Shown piece by piece: positions 35,472-46,576 of a stretch of DNA of 64,000 nucleotides. The notes beneath the pieces were generated by a model. That model made no database searches, was not told where the DNA came from, and saw only the letters and a list, made by a program, of their open reading frames with translations. The stretch comes from Massilia aurea (GTDB lineage: Bacteria > Pseudomonadota > Gammaproteobacteria > Burkholderiales > Burkholderiaceae_D), in contig NZ_JACHBX010000005.1 of NCBI RefSeq assembly GCF_014200505.1, positions 372,001-436,000 on the forward strand, read 5' to 3'. Each line of letters begins with the position of its first letter. Position 1 is the stretch's first letter. The translations under genes were made by a program, and so were the position numbers.

Positions 35472-36424
35472 CGCTCTCGATCGATCACTTCTACATTCTC
35501 GTCGGCCTGCTGCTGGCGGCCGTGGCCATCATGAACCTGGTGGACCGCAGCAATCCGCGGCGGGTCACGACGGCCCTGTTCTGGGGCCTGTACGCGCTGC
35601 TGTACCTGGCGGGCGAAGCGCTGCCGCTGGCGGCGGTCGGCGCCCTCATGATCGGCATGGCGCTGCTGGCCGGCTTTGGCGGCGTCAAGGCCGGCCAGCC
35701 CAAGGCGCTGGCGCCCGAAGCGCGCCAGGCCAGCGCCGCGCGGCTGGGCAACCGCCTGTTCATCCCGGCGCTGCTGCTGCCGCTGGTGACGGTCATCGGC
35801 GCGACCCTGCTGAAGGACGTGCAGCTGGGCGGCCTGCCGCTCCTTGATCCGGCCCACATCACCATCGTCAGCATGGGCTGCGGCGCGGTCGTGGCGCTGA
35901 TCGCTGCCTGCTGGCTCACGCGCGCCACGCCGCTGCAGGGCGTGCGTGAAGCGCGCCGCCTGGTCGATGCGATGAGCTGGGCCGTCGTGCTGCCGCACAT
36001 CCTGGCGGTGCTGGGCCTGCTGTTTTCCGAAGCGGGGGTCGGCAAGGCAGTGGCGCACCTGACGACGACCTATATCGGCCTGGATTCGGCGTTCATCGCG
36101 GTGGCCGTCTACTGCCTCGGCATGGCCTTGTTTACGATCGTGATGGGCAACGGCTTTGCCGCGTTTCCCGTCATGGCAGGCGGCGTCGGGATTCCGGTGC
36201 TGGTGGGCGTGTACGGCGCCAACCCGGCCGTGATGGCGGCAATCGGCATGTTCAGCGCGTATTGCGGTACCCTGATGACGCCGATGGCGGCCAACTTCAA
36301 TATCGTGCCGGCGGCGCTGCTGGAACTGCCCGACAAGAACGCCGTGATCCGGGCCCAGATCCCGAGTGCGCTGCCGATCCTGGTGGCCAATATCTTTTTG
36401 CTCTACTTTTTGATGAACCTGTGA
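35468..36424 (+). CDS. DUF979 family membrane subunit of a putative 5-oxoproline transporter
   Basis: A 318-aa protein with about nine hydrophobic helices beginning FYILVGLLLAAVAIMNLVDR. Conserved stretches are NGFAAFPVMAGGVGIPVLVG and YCGTLMTPMAANFNIVPAALLELPD, as in the DUF979 family. Its ATG overlaps the DUF969 stop and its TGA overlaps the ATG of the peptidase gene. The three are therefore translated as one unit. The carrier function comes from conserved gene neighbourhood, not from residues seen here. Confidence 0.9.
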   Translation: MTLSIDHFYILVGLLLAAVAIMNLVDRSNPRRVTTALFWGLYALLYLAGEALPLAAVGALMIGMALLAGFGGVKAGQPKALAPEARQASAARLGNRLFIPALLLPLVTVIGATLLKDVQLGGLPLLDPAHITIVSMGCGAVVALIAACWLTRATPLQGVREARRLVDAMSWAVVLPHILAVLGLLFSEAGVGKAVAHLTTTYIGLDSAFIAVAVYCLGMALFTIVMGNGFAAFPVMAGGVGIPVLVGVYGANPAVMAAIGMFSAYCGTLMTPMAANFNIVPAALLELPDKNAVIRAQIPSALPILVANIFLLYFLMNL

Positions 36425-37077
36425 TGATCAAGACTGTGTTGCTGACGGGCTTCGAGCCGTTCAATGGCGCCACCATCAATCCGGCCTGGGAGGCTGTGCG
36501 CGCGCTGGAAGGCTGGCAGGGCGACAGTTTTCAGGTCGAGGTGCGCCAGTTGCCGTGCGTGTTCGGCGACGCCATCGAGGATCTGACGGCGCTGATCGAT
36601 GAGCTGCATCCGGATGTCGTGATCGCGGTGGGCCAGGCAGGCGGGCGGCCGGATATCTCGGTCGAGCGGGTGGCGATCAATGTCGACGATGCGTCGATTC
36701 TGGACAACGGCGGGCAGCAGCCGGTCGATACGGCGATTGCCGCCGATGGTCCGGCCGCGTATTTCTCGACGCTGCCAATCAAGGCGATCGTGCACGCGTT
36801 GCGCGCACGGGGGCTGGTGGCGGGGGTCTCGCAGACGGCCGGCACGTTCGTTTGCAACCATGTGTTCTATGGCCTGATGCATCACGCGGCGATGCAGCCG
36901 CAGCCGATCAAGGCAGGCTTTATCCACGTGCCGTTTTTGCCGGAGCAAGCAGCCGCGCGGCCGGATGCGCCACCGTCGATGGCGCTGGAAGACATCATCG
37001 CCGGGGTCAAGCTGGCGGTGGAAGTCACGCTCGGCGTCGACACCGACCTGCGCGAAGCAGGCGGCGCGACGCACTAA
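36424..37077 (+). CDS. pcp: Pyroglutamyl-peptidase I
   Basis: A 217-aa cysteine peptidase that removes N-terminal pyroglutamate from peptides. It starts IKTVLLTGFEPFNGATINP, the family N-terminus. The conserved Glu is in ISVERVAINVDDA and the catalytic Cys in QTAGTFVCNHVFYGLMH. The catalytic His is near GFIHVPFLPEQ. The released 5-oxoproline would be the substrate of the two upstream membrane subunits. The operon is followed by an array of tandem repeats. Confidence 0.95.
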   Translation: MIKTVLLTGFEPFNGATINPAWEAVRALEGWQGDSFQVEVRQLPCVFGDAIEDLTALIDELHPDVVIAVGQAGGRPDISVERVAINVDDASILDNGGQQPVDTAIAADGPAAYFSTLPIKAIVHALRARGLVAGVSQTAGTFVCNHVFYGLMHHAAMQPQPIKAGFIHVPFLPEQAAARPDAPPSMALEDIIAGVKLAVEVTLGVDTDLREAGGATH

Positions 37078-37091
37078 CTCGTCCTGAAGAC

Positions 37092-37502
37092 CGTCGTTCC
37101 CGCGCAGGCGGGAACCCAAGTCATCAGCGCAGCCACCAGTGCAAATGACAGTGGCCCAGCGCGCACACTTGGGTTCCCGCCTTCGCGGGAACGACGCTGG
37201 TGTGGCGCACTGACATATCCTGAAAACCGTCGTTCCCGCGCAGGCGGGGACCCAAGTCATCAGCGCAGCCACCAGTGCAATTGACAGTGGCCCGGCGCGC
37301 ACACTTTGGTTCCCGCCTTCGCGGGAACGACGCTGGTGTGGCGTACTGACGTGTCCTGAAAACCGTCGTTCCCGCGCAGGCGGGGACCCAAGTCATCAGC
37401 GCAGCCAAGCGGGCAATCGATAGTGGCCTGGCGCGCACACTTGGGTTCCCGCCTTCGCGGGAACGACGCTTTAGTGGGTTCCCGCCTTTGCGGGAACGAC
37501 GC
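37092..37502. repeat. 136-bp tandem repeat array built from REP-like hairpins
   Basis: Three copies start with CGTCGTTCCCGCGCAGG at 37092, 37228 and 37364, exactly 136 bases apart. The third is shortened and followed by one extra hairpin half (about 37473-37502). Each unit holds CGTTCCCGCGCAGGCGGGAA near its left end and GGTTCCCGCCTTCGCGGGAA near its right end, in inverted relation, separated by about 65 bases. The arms pair within themselves and with each other. The array fills the 434-base gap between pcp and the DUF2141 gene. Confidence 0.9.
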
Positions 37503-37511
37503 GGTGGTGGA

Positions 37512-37925
37512 TTACCGCAGCTTGATCGTGGTGACGGCTTTTTCGTCACGCAGCTCGAATGCGGCATCCTCGAAGCTCGGCGGACCGAAGCGGCCACGGG
37601 CATCGCGGCTGAATGCGTACGGCTCTTTCGGGATGCCCAGCACGTTGCGATCGAGCTTGCCGTTGTCGTTCTCGTCCTGATACGACAGCACGGCCCACGA
37701 ACCGGTCGGTACGCCATCGACCGTGACGACCGTCTCACCCGCCTTGGCCGGGGCCGAGCCCGAATACGCGCAATCCTTTAAAAAGGTCGTCTTGTCGCAC
37801 ACGGCGACGAGCACCTTGCCCTTGGCCGTGACGCCCTGGACGCGCACTTCGATCGATGCGGCCGAGGCGCTGCCTGCGGCGCAGAATGCTGCGGCGAGTG
37901 CTAAAGTACGAAAAGTCGATTGCAT
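37512..37925 (-). CDS. DUF2141 domain exported protein
   Basis: A 137-aa protein with a signal peptide (LALAAAFCAAGSASAA) and a DUF2141 beta-sandwich. The core reads IEVRVQGVTAKGKVLVAVCD, with VDGVPTGSWAVLSYQDENDN and NVLGIPKEPYAFSRDARGRF near the C-terminus. Two Cys residues (CDKTTFLKDC) may pair. The domain is common in exported proteins of unknown role. It is divergent from crtZ across about 140 bases, so the two may share regulation. Confidence 0.88.
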   Translation of the reverse strand: MQSTFRTLALAAAFCAAGSASAASIEVRVQGVTAKGKVLVAVCDKTTFLKDCAYSGSAPAKAGETVVTVDGVPTGSWAVLSYQDENDNGKLDRNVLGIPKEPYAFSRDARGRFGPPSFEDAAFELRDEKAVTTIKLR

Positions 37926-38066
37926 GTATTCTCCAATGGTTCAATTGTTGGTGTATCGTGTTTGACCGCCTGCCGCCGTTGCTGCGCTACCGTGCGCGGC
38001 GGTCGCATGTTAGGCTGTCGGCATCCGCTTCCATGCCCGCCATCCCATCAAGGCGCTTACTTCATT

Positions 38067-38591
38067 ATGCTGCTCAACGCGCTCATCGTTATCGCCACCA
38101 TCGCCTTCATGGAATTGTTTTCCATCGTCGCGCACAAGTACATCATGCACGGCTTCGGCTGGGGCTGGCACCGCTCGCACCACGAGCCGCGCACCGGCTG
38201 GTTCGAAAAGAACGACCTGTACGCCGTTGTCTTTGCCGGCATCGCCATCGCCCTGATCTGGTTCGGCACGCGCGGTTACGGGCGGATCGAATGGATCGGC
38301 GCCGGCATGACCGGCTACGGCCTGCTGTACTTCATCGCCCACGATGGCCTGGTGCACCAGCGCTGGCCGTTCCGCTACGTGCCGCGCAGCGGCTACTTCA
38401 AGCGCCTGTACCAGGCCCACCGCATGCACCATGCGGTCGAGGGCAAAGAGGGCGCCGTGTCGTTCGGCTTCCTGTACGCGCCGCCCGTCACCAAACTCAA
38501 GCAGCAGTTGCAGGCCCAGCAGAACCAGTTGCGGGGGCCGCGCGGCCAGGCCGCTGCCACAGACCACGCCGCACCGGCAGCTCGCGACTAG
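38067..38591 (+). CDS. crtZ: Beta-carotene hydroxylase (fatty-acid hydroxylase superfamily)
   Basis: A 174-aa di-iron membrane hydroxylase that converts beta-carotene to zeaxanthin. All four histidine clusters are visible: HKYIMH, HRSHH, HDGLVH and HRMHH. Hydrophobic helices lie between them. ATG 38067 gives MLLNALIVIATIAFMELFS. It is transcribed against the crtE-X-Y-I-B operon, and its last 95 bases overlap the end of crtB on the other strand. The C-terminal 30 residues are Gln/Ala-rich and may be an extension caused by this overlap. The same order with crtZ opposite is known from Pantoea. Confidence 0.93.
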   Translation: MLLNALIVIATIAFMELFSIVAHKYIMHGFGWGWHRSHHEPRTGWFEKNDLYAVVFAGIAIALIWFGTRGYGRIEWIGAGMTGYGLLYFIAHDGLVHQRWPFRYVPRSGYFKRLYQAHRMHHAVEGKEGAVSFGFLYAPPVTKLKQQLQAQQNQLRGPRGQAAATDHAAPAARD

Positions 38592-39488
38592 CCCCAAAAC
38601 GCGAGGCCAGCGCCTGCAGCCCGCCCAGCGCGAGCAGGCGCAGCTTGGTCGCCTTTGACGTGCCGACCCGCTTGTCCCACGCGCGCGGTCCGCGCCGTTT
38701 CACTTCCACCCCGATCTGCCGATACACATTGCGCGCCGTGGCAATCGCCCACGCCGAGCGCAGCGGCAACGCCGCCAGGCCGATCGATGCCGACGCGTAG
38801 TAGGGCTCCGCATGGTCCACCAGGCGCGCAGCCACTGTCGCCAGTGCGGCCCGGTGGCGCGGCAGCGCGACCAGATCCGGCTGGATGCCGGCCTCGAGCA
38901 GCCACGCGTCCGGCACGTAGCAACGGCCGATGGCGGCGTCGTCGATGATGTCACGCGCGATATTCGTCAGCTGGAACGCGAGGCCCAGGTCGCAGGCCCG
39001 GTCGAGCACCGCCTCGTCGCGCGCGCCCATGATCGACGCCATCATCAGCCCGACGACGCCGGCCACGTGGTAGCAGTAGCGCAGCGTGTCGTCGATCGTG
39101 CGATAGCGCGCCTCGTTGACGTCCATCGCAAAGCCCGCCAGGTGATCGTACGCATAGCGCGGCGCGATCGCGTGGCCCAGCGCCACTTCCTGGAACGCGG
39201 CAAAGGCCGGGTCGCGCATCGGCTCGCCCTCGTAGGCGCGGCGGGTGTTGTCGTACAGCCGGTCGAGTTCGAACGGCGCATCGTGCGTGACCTGCGCCAT
39301 CGGGGCGCTGGCAAAGCCCAGCTCCTGGCCGTCGACGACGTCGTCGCAGTGGCGGCACCACGCATACAGCATCAGCACGGCACGCCGCGTGGCCGGCGGG
39401 AACAGTTTGGCCGCCGCTGCAAAGCTCTTCGACCCGACCTCGATGGTCTGGGTCGCGTGCGCCATCAGGTTCTGGCCAGCCTGCGTCG

Positions 39489-39492
<4 letters not shown>
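38497..39492 (-). CDS. crtB: Phytoene synthase
   Basis: A 331-aa enzyme that joins two GGPP molecules into phytoene. It contains GSKSFAAAAKLFPP, the first Asp-rich motif CDDVVDG, the family signature YCYHVAGVVGLMM and the second motif NIARDIIDDAAIGRCYVP. The start at 39492 overlaps the crtI stop (ATGA). The C-terminus after about residue 300 is Arg/Gly/Ala-rich and unconserved. It overlaps the 3' end of convergent crtZ by 95 bases, which may allow antisense interference. Confidence 0.95.
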
Positions 39493-41011
<1,519 letters not shown>

Positions 41012-41015
<4 letters not shown>

Positions 41016-42223
41016 TCGGGATTCCTGATCTGATGTGGTTGTGTCTTGCGGACGGCGACGAAGGCTTCCATGACCGGGACCGGCGGCTTGCCGGTCAACA
41101 GGCGCAGCTTGTCGGCGAATGTCAGGCGGCCGGCGTAAAAGCGCGCGATCATTGGCGCGCCCAGGCGGTAAAAGCGCTGCATCACGTGCCAGCGGTGGTC
41201 GGGGCTGCCGGCCATGAACAGCATGCGGTTGAGCATGCGGAAAAAGCCCTGGCGCTGCCACTCTGCGCGCGCCTCGGTGCGGATCGCGGCAAACAGTGAT
41301 TGTGCCGCAAATGGCGCTGCAAGGTCGGGCAGGGCCGCAATGCGTTCGGCCAGGCGCACGGCCACCGGCAGCGAATAACCGGTCGTCTGGTGAAACAGGC
41401 CGGCGCGCAGGCCGACGGTGGGCTGGCCGTCCAGCGCAGCCCAGAAGCGGTCGAAGTCGCCGGCCAGCACGATCGGCAACGAGCCCTGTTCTTCGCGCAG
41501 CACGTCGCGGATCTGCCAGCCGCGCCCGGCCGCGTAGGCGGCGATGTTGGCGCGCAGCCGTTCCGGTTCCCAGACCGAGCTGTCGACGTAATGGGTGTCT
41601 TCGATCAGCACGCGGTCGGGGCCAAACGGCAGCAGGTAGACGAAGCGGTAGCCGCCTTGCTGGGCCACGCTCGCATCCATGATCAACGGCTGGCTCAAGC
41701 CGTGCGGCGCGTGCAGGCGTACTTCCTGGCCCAGAAAGGTCTGGTAGCCAAGCGCCAGGTGCGGGCTGGCGCTGGGGCCGCGCCCGTCGATGACGGCGTG
41801 CGCATGCAGCAGCGTGCCATCGGCCAGGCGCACGCTCGTGGGCGTGACGGCGTCGATCCGCACGCCGGTGCGCAGCAGCGGGCCGAGGGCGGCTTCGATC
41901 GTGCGCGCAAAATCGGGCGAGGCAATGCTGGCGTAGCCGCCATTCAGCGCGCGCGCGTGTTCGGGGAACACGACGTCGTAGCCGGGCCAGCGGTGCGAGA
42001 CAAGCGGCGCGATCCAGCGCAGCTGGGCCGCCGTCAGGTCGCTGTCGTGGAACGACCAGGTATGGTTGCCGCCCAGGTGCCGGCCCTGCTCGAGCAGCAG
42101 GATGCGCAGTTCTGGGCGCTCAGTCTGCAGGCGCCAGGCGATCAGGCTGTTGGCCAGGCCGCCGCCGACCAGGATCAGGTCATGGTCGATGCTGTCACGA
42201 CTACTGTTGCTGCGCTCATCCAT
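41012..42223 (-). CDS. crtY: Lycopene beta-cyclase
   Basis: A 403-aa flavoprotein-type cyclase that makes beta-carotene from lycopene. It has the nucleotide-binding motif DLILVGGGLANSLIAWRL (about residues 15-32), then GGNHTWSFHDSDL and the family signature VGLRAGLFHQTTGYSLPVAV. FYRLGAPMIARFYAGRL is near the C-terminus. ATG 42223 overlaps the end of crtX by eight bases. Length and motifs are normal for proteobacterial CrtY. Confidence 0.94.
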
Positions 42224-43517
42224 GGCTGGCCACCGCCGTTGGCAGGTGCAGAGCGGTCTCGATGATGTCGGCTGCGCGCGGCGCACCACCGGCAACGCGG
42301 ATCGCGTCGGACAATGGCGCCATGCGTGCAGCGAAATCCGGTTCGGCCAGCAGCCGGCTCAGCTTGCGCACCAGGTCGGCCACACTGCTCATGCGCGGTG
42401 AGGCGCGCAGACCAACGCCACTGTACTCGACGCGCGCCGCGCCGCCCGGGTGGTCGAAGGCAATCGGCAGCGCCAGGATCGGCGTGCACGCCGCCACTGC
42501 TTCCATGATGGTGTTCGCGCCGGCATGCGAGACGATGGCGTCGGCGCGCGCCAAGACGGCCAGTTGCGGTACATAGGCGTGCACGCGCGTGCTGCCGATG
42601 GCTTCGAGTGCGCGCACCTGCGCGTCATTCAGGCCGCCGCAGTGGGCGATCAACAGGTCGGCATCGAGCTGCTTGCAGGCCTTGGCGATGCGCTTGAAGA
42701 GGCTGTAGCGGTCGCTCACCAGCGTGCCGAGCGACGCGTAGATGAACGGGCGCTTGCTGGATGCCGGCGGCAGGAACGGCGCCAGTTCTTGGGGGCTCAA
42801 GGCCGGCGCCACATTGGCCGCGTGCAGCGGCCCGACATGGTGAAAATGCGCCGGCAGTTCGCGGCGCGGGAAATCGAAGCCCGGCACGATCTGCGCAATC
42901 TGCGCCAGCGGCGACAGGCATTCGTGCAGCATGCTGCGCGGTGGCAGGCCAAGGCGTTGGGCCTGCGCCGCAATCGCGCGGTGGTGCGGGCCCATCATCC
43001 AGTCATACACGCGCGTGCTGCCTTCGACGATCTTGAAGGCGCGCTCGCTGTCCTCGTACACGAACGGCATCACCGGCAGCGGAATGCCCGGCTCGCGGTT
43101 GACGGGCAGGGCGCACGCGATCGAGATGAACGGCATGCCGATGCTCTCGGCCACCATGCCGCCGGCCGCTTCCATCTGGTCGGCCAGCACGCAGTCGACC
43201 TGCAGCGCCTTCAGCGCGGCCGGCAGTTCGCGGCACAGCATCTCGGTGCTGGCGGCCATGTCGAGGATCACGCGGCGCAGGCCCAGCGGGCTGCCGGGAT
43301 TGGCCACGCGCGCGAGCATCGCAGGCAGCGAGCCGGCCGGGTGGGTGGCCGCGCCGATGGCGTGAAAGCCGACGCGCGCATCCTTGACGTAGGCGGCCGC
43401 GTCCGGGCGATGGATGAAGGTGACGCGGTGGCCGCGCGTGACGAGTTCGCGCGCCAGCACCATCAGCGTGTTGAAGTGGCTATACAGGGCCGGAGCCACG
43501 ACCGCGAAGTGCGTCAT
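42216..43517 (-). CDS. crtX: Zeaxanthin glucosyltransferase
   Basis: A 433-aa GT1 glycosyltransferase expected to glucosylate zeaxanthin hydroxyl groups. The N-terminal acceptor domain begins THFAVVAPALYSHFNTLMVL. The C-terminal donor site has VHAYVPQLAVLARADAIVSH, then AGANTIMEAVAACTPILALP and FDHPGGAARVEYSGVGL, which is the UGT-type signature. It lies between crtE and crtY as in Pantoea. Its presence predicts zeaxanthin mono- or diglucosides as the end product. Confidence 0.92.
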   Translation of the reverse strand: MTHFAVVAPALYSHFNTLMVLARELVTRGHRVTFIHRPDAAAYVKDARVGFHAIGAATHPAGSLPAMLARVANPGSPLGLRRVILDMAASTEMLCRELPAALKALQVDCVLADQMEAAGGMVAESIGMPFISIACALPVNREPGIPLPVMPFVYEDSERAFKIVEGSTRVYDWMMGPHHRAIAAQAQRLGLPPRSMLHECLSPLAQIAQIVPGFDFPRRELPAHFHHVGPLHAANVAPALSPQELAPFLPPASSKRPFIYASLGTLVSDRYSLFKRIAKACKQLDADLLIAHCGGLNDAQVRALEAIGSTRVHAYVPQLAVLARADAIVSHAGANTIMEAVAACTPILALPIAFDHPGGAARVEYSGVGLRASPRMSSVADLVRKLSRLLAEPDFAARMAPLSDAIRVAGGAPRAADIIETALHLPTAVASHG

Positions 43518-43555
43518 GCGAGGGGTGATCAGATCAGGGATTCGATTCGGAGAAT

Positions 43556-44557
43556 TCAGTTCAGGCGCAACTCGGCCAGCTGGGGGCTCGGACGCAGTTC
43601 GCGCGGCTTGGCAGGTTCGGCGATAAAGCGCGTGCCCTTGGCTTCCTTGGCGAACAGCGCGCCCATGAAATGCCGCGTGCGGCCCTTGCCGCCGACGGCG
43701 GCGCCCAGGCAGCGATCGGCCTCGATCAGGCAGGCCGACAGGCGGCGCTGCGCTTCGTCGAAGCCGAGCGTATTGATCAGGGTGGCCTTGCCGATGTCCT
43801 TGCCGGTGTCCTTGCCCGTGATCGCGCTGTCATTGCCGGCGCCGTCCAGGAAGTCATCCTTGATCTGGAACGCCTGGCCGGCTGCCAGCGCAAAGGCGCG
43901 CAGCTGCTGCGACACGCTTTCGTCGGCATGGCACATGATCGCGGCCATATCGACGGCAACGCCCAGCAGCAGGCCGGTCTTGAGTTCATTGGTGGTGGCA
44001 ATCGCCTCGGGCGAGCGCGCGCCGCCGTGCAGGTCTTCGAACTGGCCGCGCACGAGGCCCTGGTCGCCCACCGTCTGCGCCAGCGTCGCGACCAGGCGCG
44101 CACGGGTGGCCGGCTGGATATCCTGGGATTGCGACAGCACGCCAAAAGCGCGGCTCAGCAGGGCCACCGAGGCCAGAATGGCGACGTCCTGGCCGAACTG
44201 GATGTGGATTGCCGGTTTGCCGCGGCGCAGGCTGGCGTCGTCCATGCATGGCAGGTCGTCGAGAATCAGCGACGCCGCATGCACCAGTTCGACCGAGCAG
44301 GCCACGTCGATCAGGGCAGGCGAGGCGCAGCCGAGATCGCGCGCCACCAGCATGACCAGCAGCGGACGCATGCGCTTGCCGGCTGACAGGGCCGACGTGC
44401 GCATGGCCTTGGCCAGGCTGTCGGACTGGCCGTTTGCGCTCAATAGTTGTTCAATGCGGTCGTCGATCGCCGAGCGCAGCGTGTCGATGTCATCGAACAC
44501 GGCGTCGTCGAATTTTTTCAGGCGGAGCCCGTCGTAGCGCGGCGTTGCTGTAGTCAT
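43556..44557 (-). CDS. crtE: Geranylgeranyl diphosphate synthase
   Basis: A 333-aa prenyltransferase that supplies GGPP for carotenoids. The first Asp-rich motif is LILDDLPCMDD (about residues 97-107), with GKRMRPLLVML before it. The second is FQIKDDFLDGAGND. The chain-length region before the first motif fits a CrtE-type enzyme. GAGGAG precedes the ATG. It is the first gene of the crt operon and ends 38 bases before crtX starts. The C-terminal tail after about residue 300 is longer than in short homologues. Confidence 0.95.
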   Translation of the reverse strand: MTTATPRYDGLRLKKFDDAVFDDIDTLRSAIDDRIEQLLSANGQSDSLAKAMRTSALSAGKRMRPLLVMLVARDLGCASPALIDVACSVELVHAASLILDDLPCMDDASLRRGKPAIHIQFGQDVAILASVALLSRAFGVLSQSQDIQPATRARLVATLAQTVGDQGLVRGQFEDLHGGARSPEAIATTNELKTGLLLGVAVDMAAIMCHADESVSQQLRAFALAAGQAFQIKDDFLDGAGNDSAITGKDTGKDIGKATLINTLGFDEAQRRLSACLIEADRCLGAAVGGKGRTRHFMGALFAKEAKGTRFIAEPAKPRELRPSPQLAELRLN

Positions 44558-44660
44558 ACGAGCTCCTCTGGAAAATTGATGGTCTTGATAACTATCATAC
44601 CGGACCCAAAGTTAAAAAATAATTAATTGGCCTCAATCGTGCGTAGTTTCCTGCCTAGAA

Positions 44661-44687
44661 ATTATACACATGCATGCAAAAAAGCAA
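44661..44687 (-). promoter_or_regulatory. Candidate promoter of the crt operon
   Basis: On the minus strand a perfect TATAAT (44666 down to 44661) lies about 105 bases upstream of the crtE start. A TTGCTT (44687 down to 44682) lies 15 bases further upstream. The spacing is short for sigma-70. The whole gap 44558-44717 is strikingly AT-rich, with ATGCATGC palindromic runs around the -35 side, which may be an operator. Confidence 0.4.
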
Positions 44688-44717
44688 TGCATGACGGGTC
44701 AATATCGGTTCGATAGT

Positions 44718-45626
44718 TCACGCGGCAGGTGGATCGGGGAAAAGGATTTTCAGAAACGCCCGCACCACCGGCGCATCGTCCTGTGCCGGGTAACTGATGT
44801 ACAGGTTGGCCGACGGCGCATGCTCGTTAATTGGCAGGAAGCGCACCCCCGGCCAGCCGATGCGGCTCGTCGTTTCCGGCATCAGGGCCACGCCCAGGCC
44901 AGCGCCCACCATCGCCAGCAGCGTCTGCGGCTCGGCCGCTTCCTGGAAAATGGTCGGCTCAAAGCCTGCGTTCACGCAGCATTGCATCAGGTAGCGCGGC
45001 TCGGCCGACTGGTCCAGGTGCAGCGTCAGCATCGGCTCGCCGGCGATGTCGAGCAGCGAAATTGCGTCACGGCTAGAGAGCGGATGGCGCGCATTGACGG
45101 CCACGCAGAACTGCTCCTTGAAGCACAGCTCCTGACGTAGATTGGCAGCCTTCAGCACGTCCGGCTCGATGCGCGGCTCGCGCCAGAAGCCCACGTCAAT
45201 CTGCTTGTTGCGCAGTGCTTCCCACTGGTCGTTCGGGCCCAGCTCGTGGATCGTCCACGTCACGCGCGGGAAATCCGTCTGGAAGCGTTCGAGCAGGCCC
45301 GGAATCGGCCCCCACATCGCCGAGCCGACGATGCCCACGCGCAGCCGGCCCACCTGGCCGCGGTCGATCTGGCGGATGGTGTCAATTGTCATGCGCATCC
45401 GGCCCAGCAGGTCGGCTGCCTCGACCATCAGCGCGCGTCCCGCCACGGTCAGCTCGAAGCTGCGCGTCGTGCGGGTAAACAGGCGCACCCCCAGTTCGCT
45501 TTCGAGCTTCATGATCTGCTGCGACAGCGGCGGCTGCGAAATATGCAGGCGCTCGGCGGCGCGGCTGAAGCTCTTTTCTTCAGCCACCGCCAGGAAGTAC
45601 TTCAGTTGTTTCAGGTCGATCGACAT
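44718..45626 (-). CDS. LysR family transcriptional regulator
   Basis: A 302-aa regulator. The N-terminal winged HTH reads LKQLKYFLAVAEEKSFSRAA, then HISQPPLSQQIMKLESELG. A LysR substrate-binding domain follows from about residue 90 (LRVGIVGSAMWGPIPGLLER). The binding-domain type resembles BenM/CatM-like regulators by its loop text, but the ligand is unknown. It is upstream of crtE on the same strand and starts 19 bases after psuG ends. It could read with the psu genes or act on the crt promoter; neither is shown. Confidence 0.9.
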   Translation of the reverse strand: MSIDLKQLKYFLAVAEEKSFSRAAERLHISQPPLSQQIMKLESELGVRLFTRTTRSFELTVAGRALMVEAADLLGRMRMTIDTIRQIDRGQVGRLRVGIVGSAMWGPIPGLLERFQTDFPRVTWTIHELGPNDQWEALRNKQIDVGFWREPRIEPDVLKAANLRQELCFKEQFCVAVNARHPLSSRDAISLLDIAGEPMLTLHLDQSAEPRYLMQCCVNAGFEPTIFQEAAEPQTLLAMVGAGLGVALMPETTSRIGWPGVRFLPINEHAPSANLYISYPAQDDAPVVRAFLKILFPDPPAA

Positions 45627-45645
45627 GGGCGGCTACGCTGACGAC

Positions 45646-46563
<918 letters not shown>

Positions 46564-46576
46564 GAGAGGTCTCTGG

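Noticed and set aside
37092..37502. Possible CRISPR array at the regularly spaced repeats
   Set aside because: The repeat unit is 136 bases, units are adjacent and nearly identical over their full length, and there are no unique spacers or cas genes. It is a tandem REP-type array.
38591..38800. A plus-strand continuation of crtZ into the crtB region
   Set aside because: crtZ ends with an in-frame stop at 38591; open frames beyond it on the plus strand are antisense to crtB, which has complete Asp-rich motifs.
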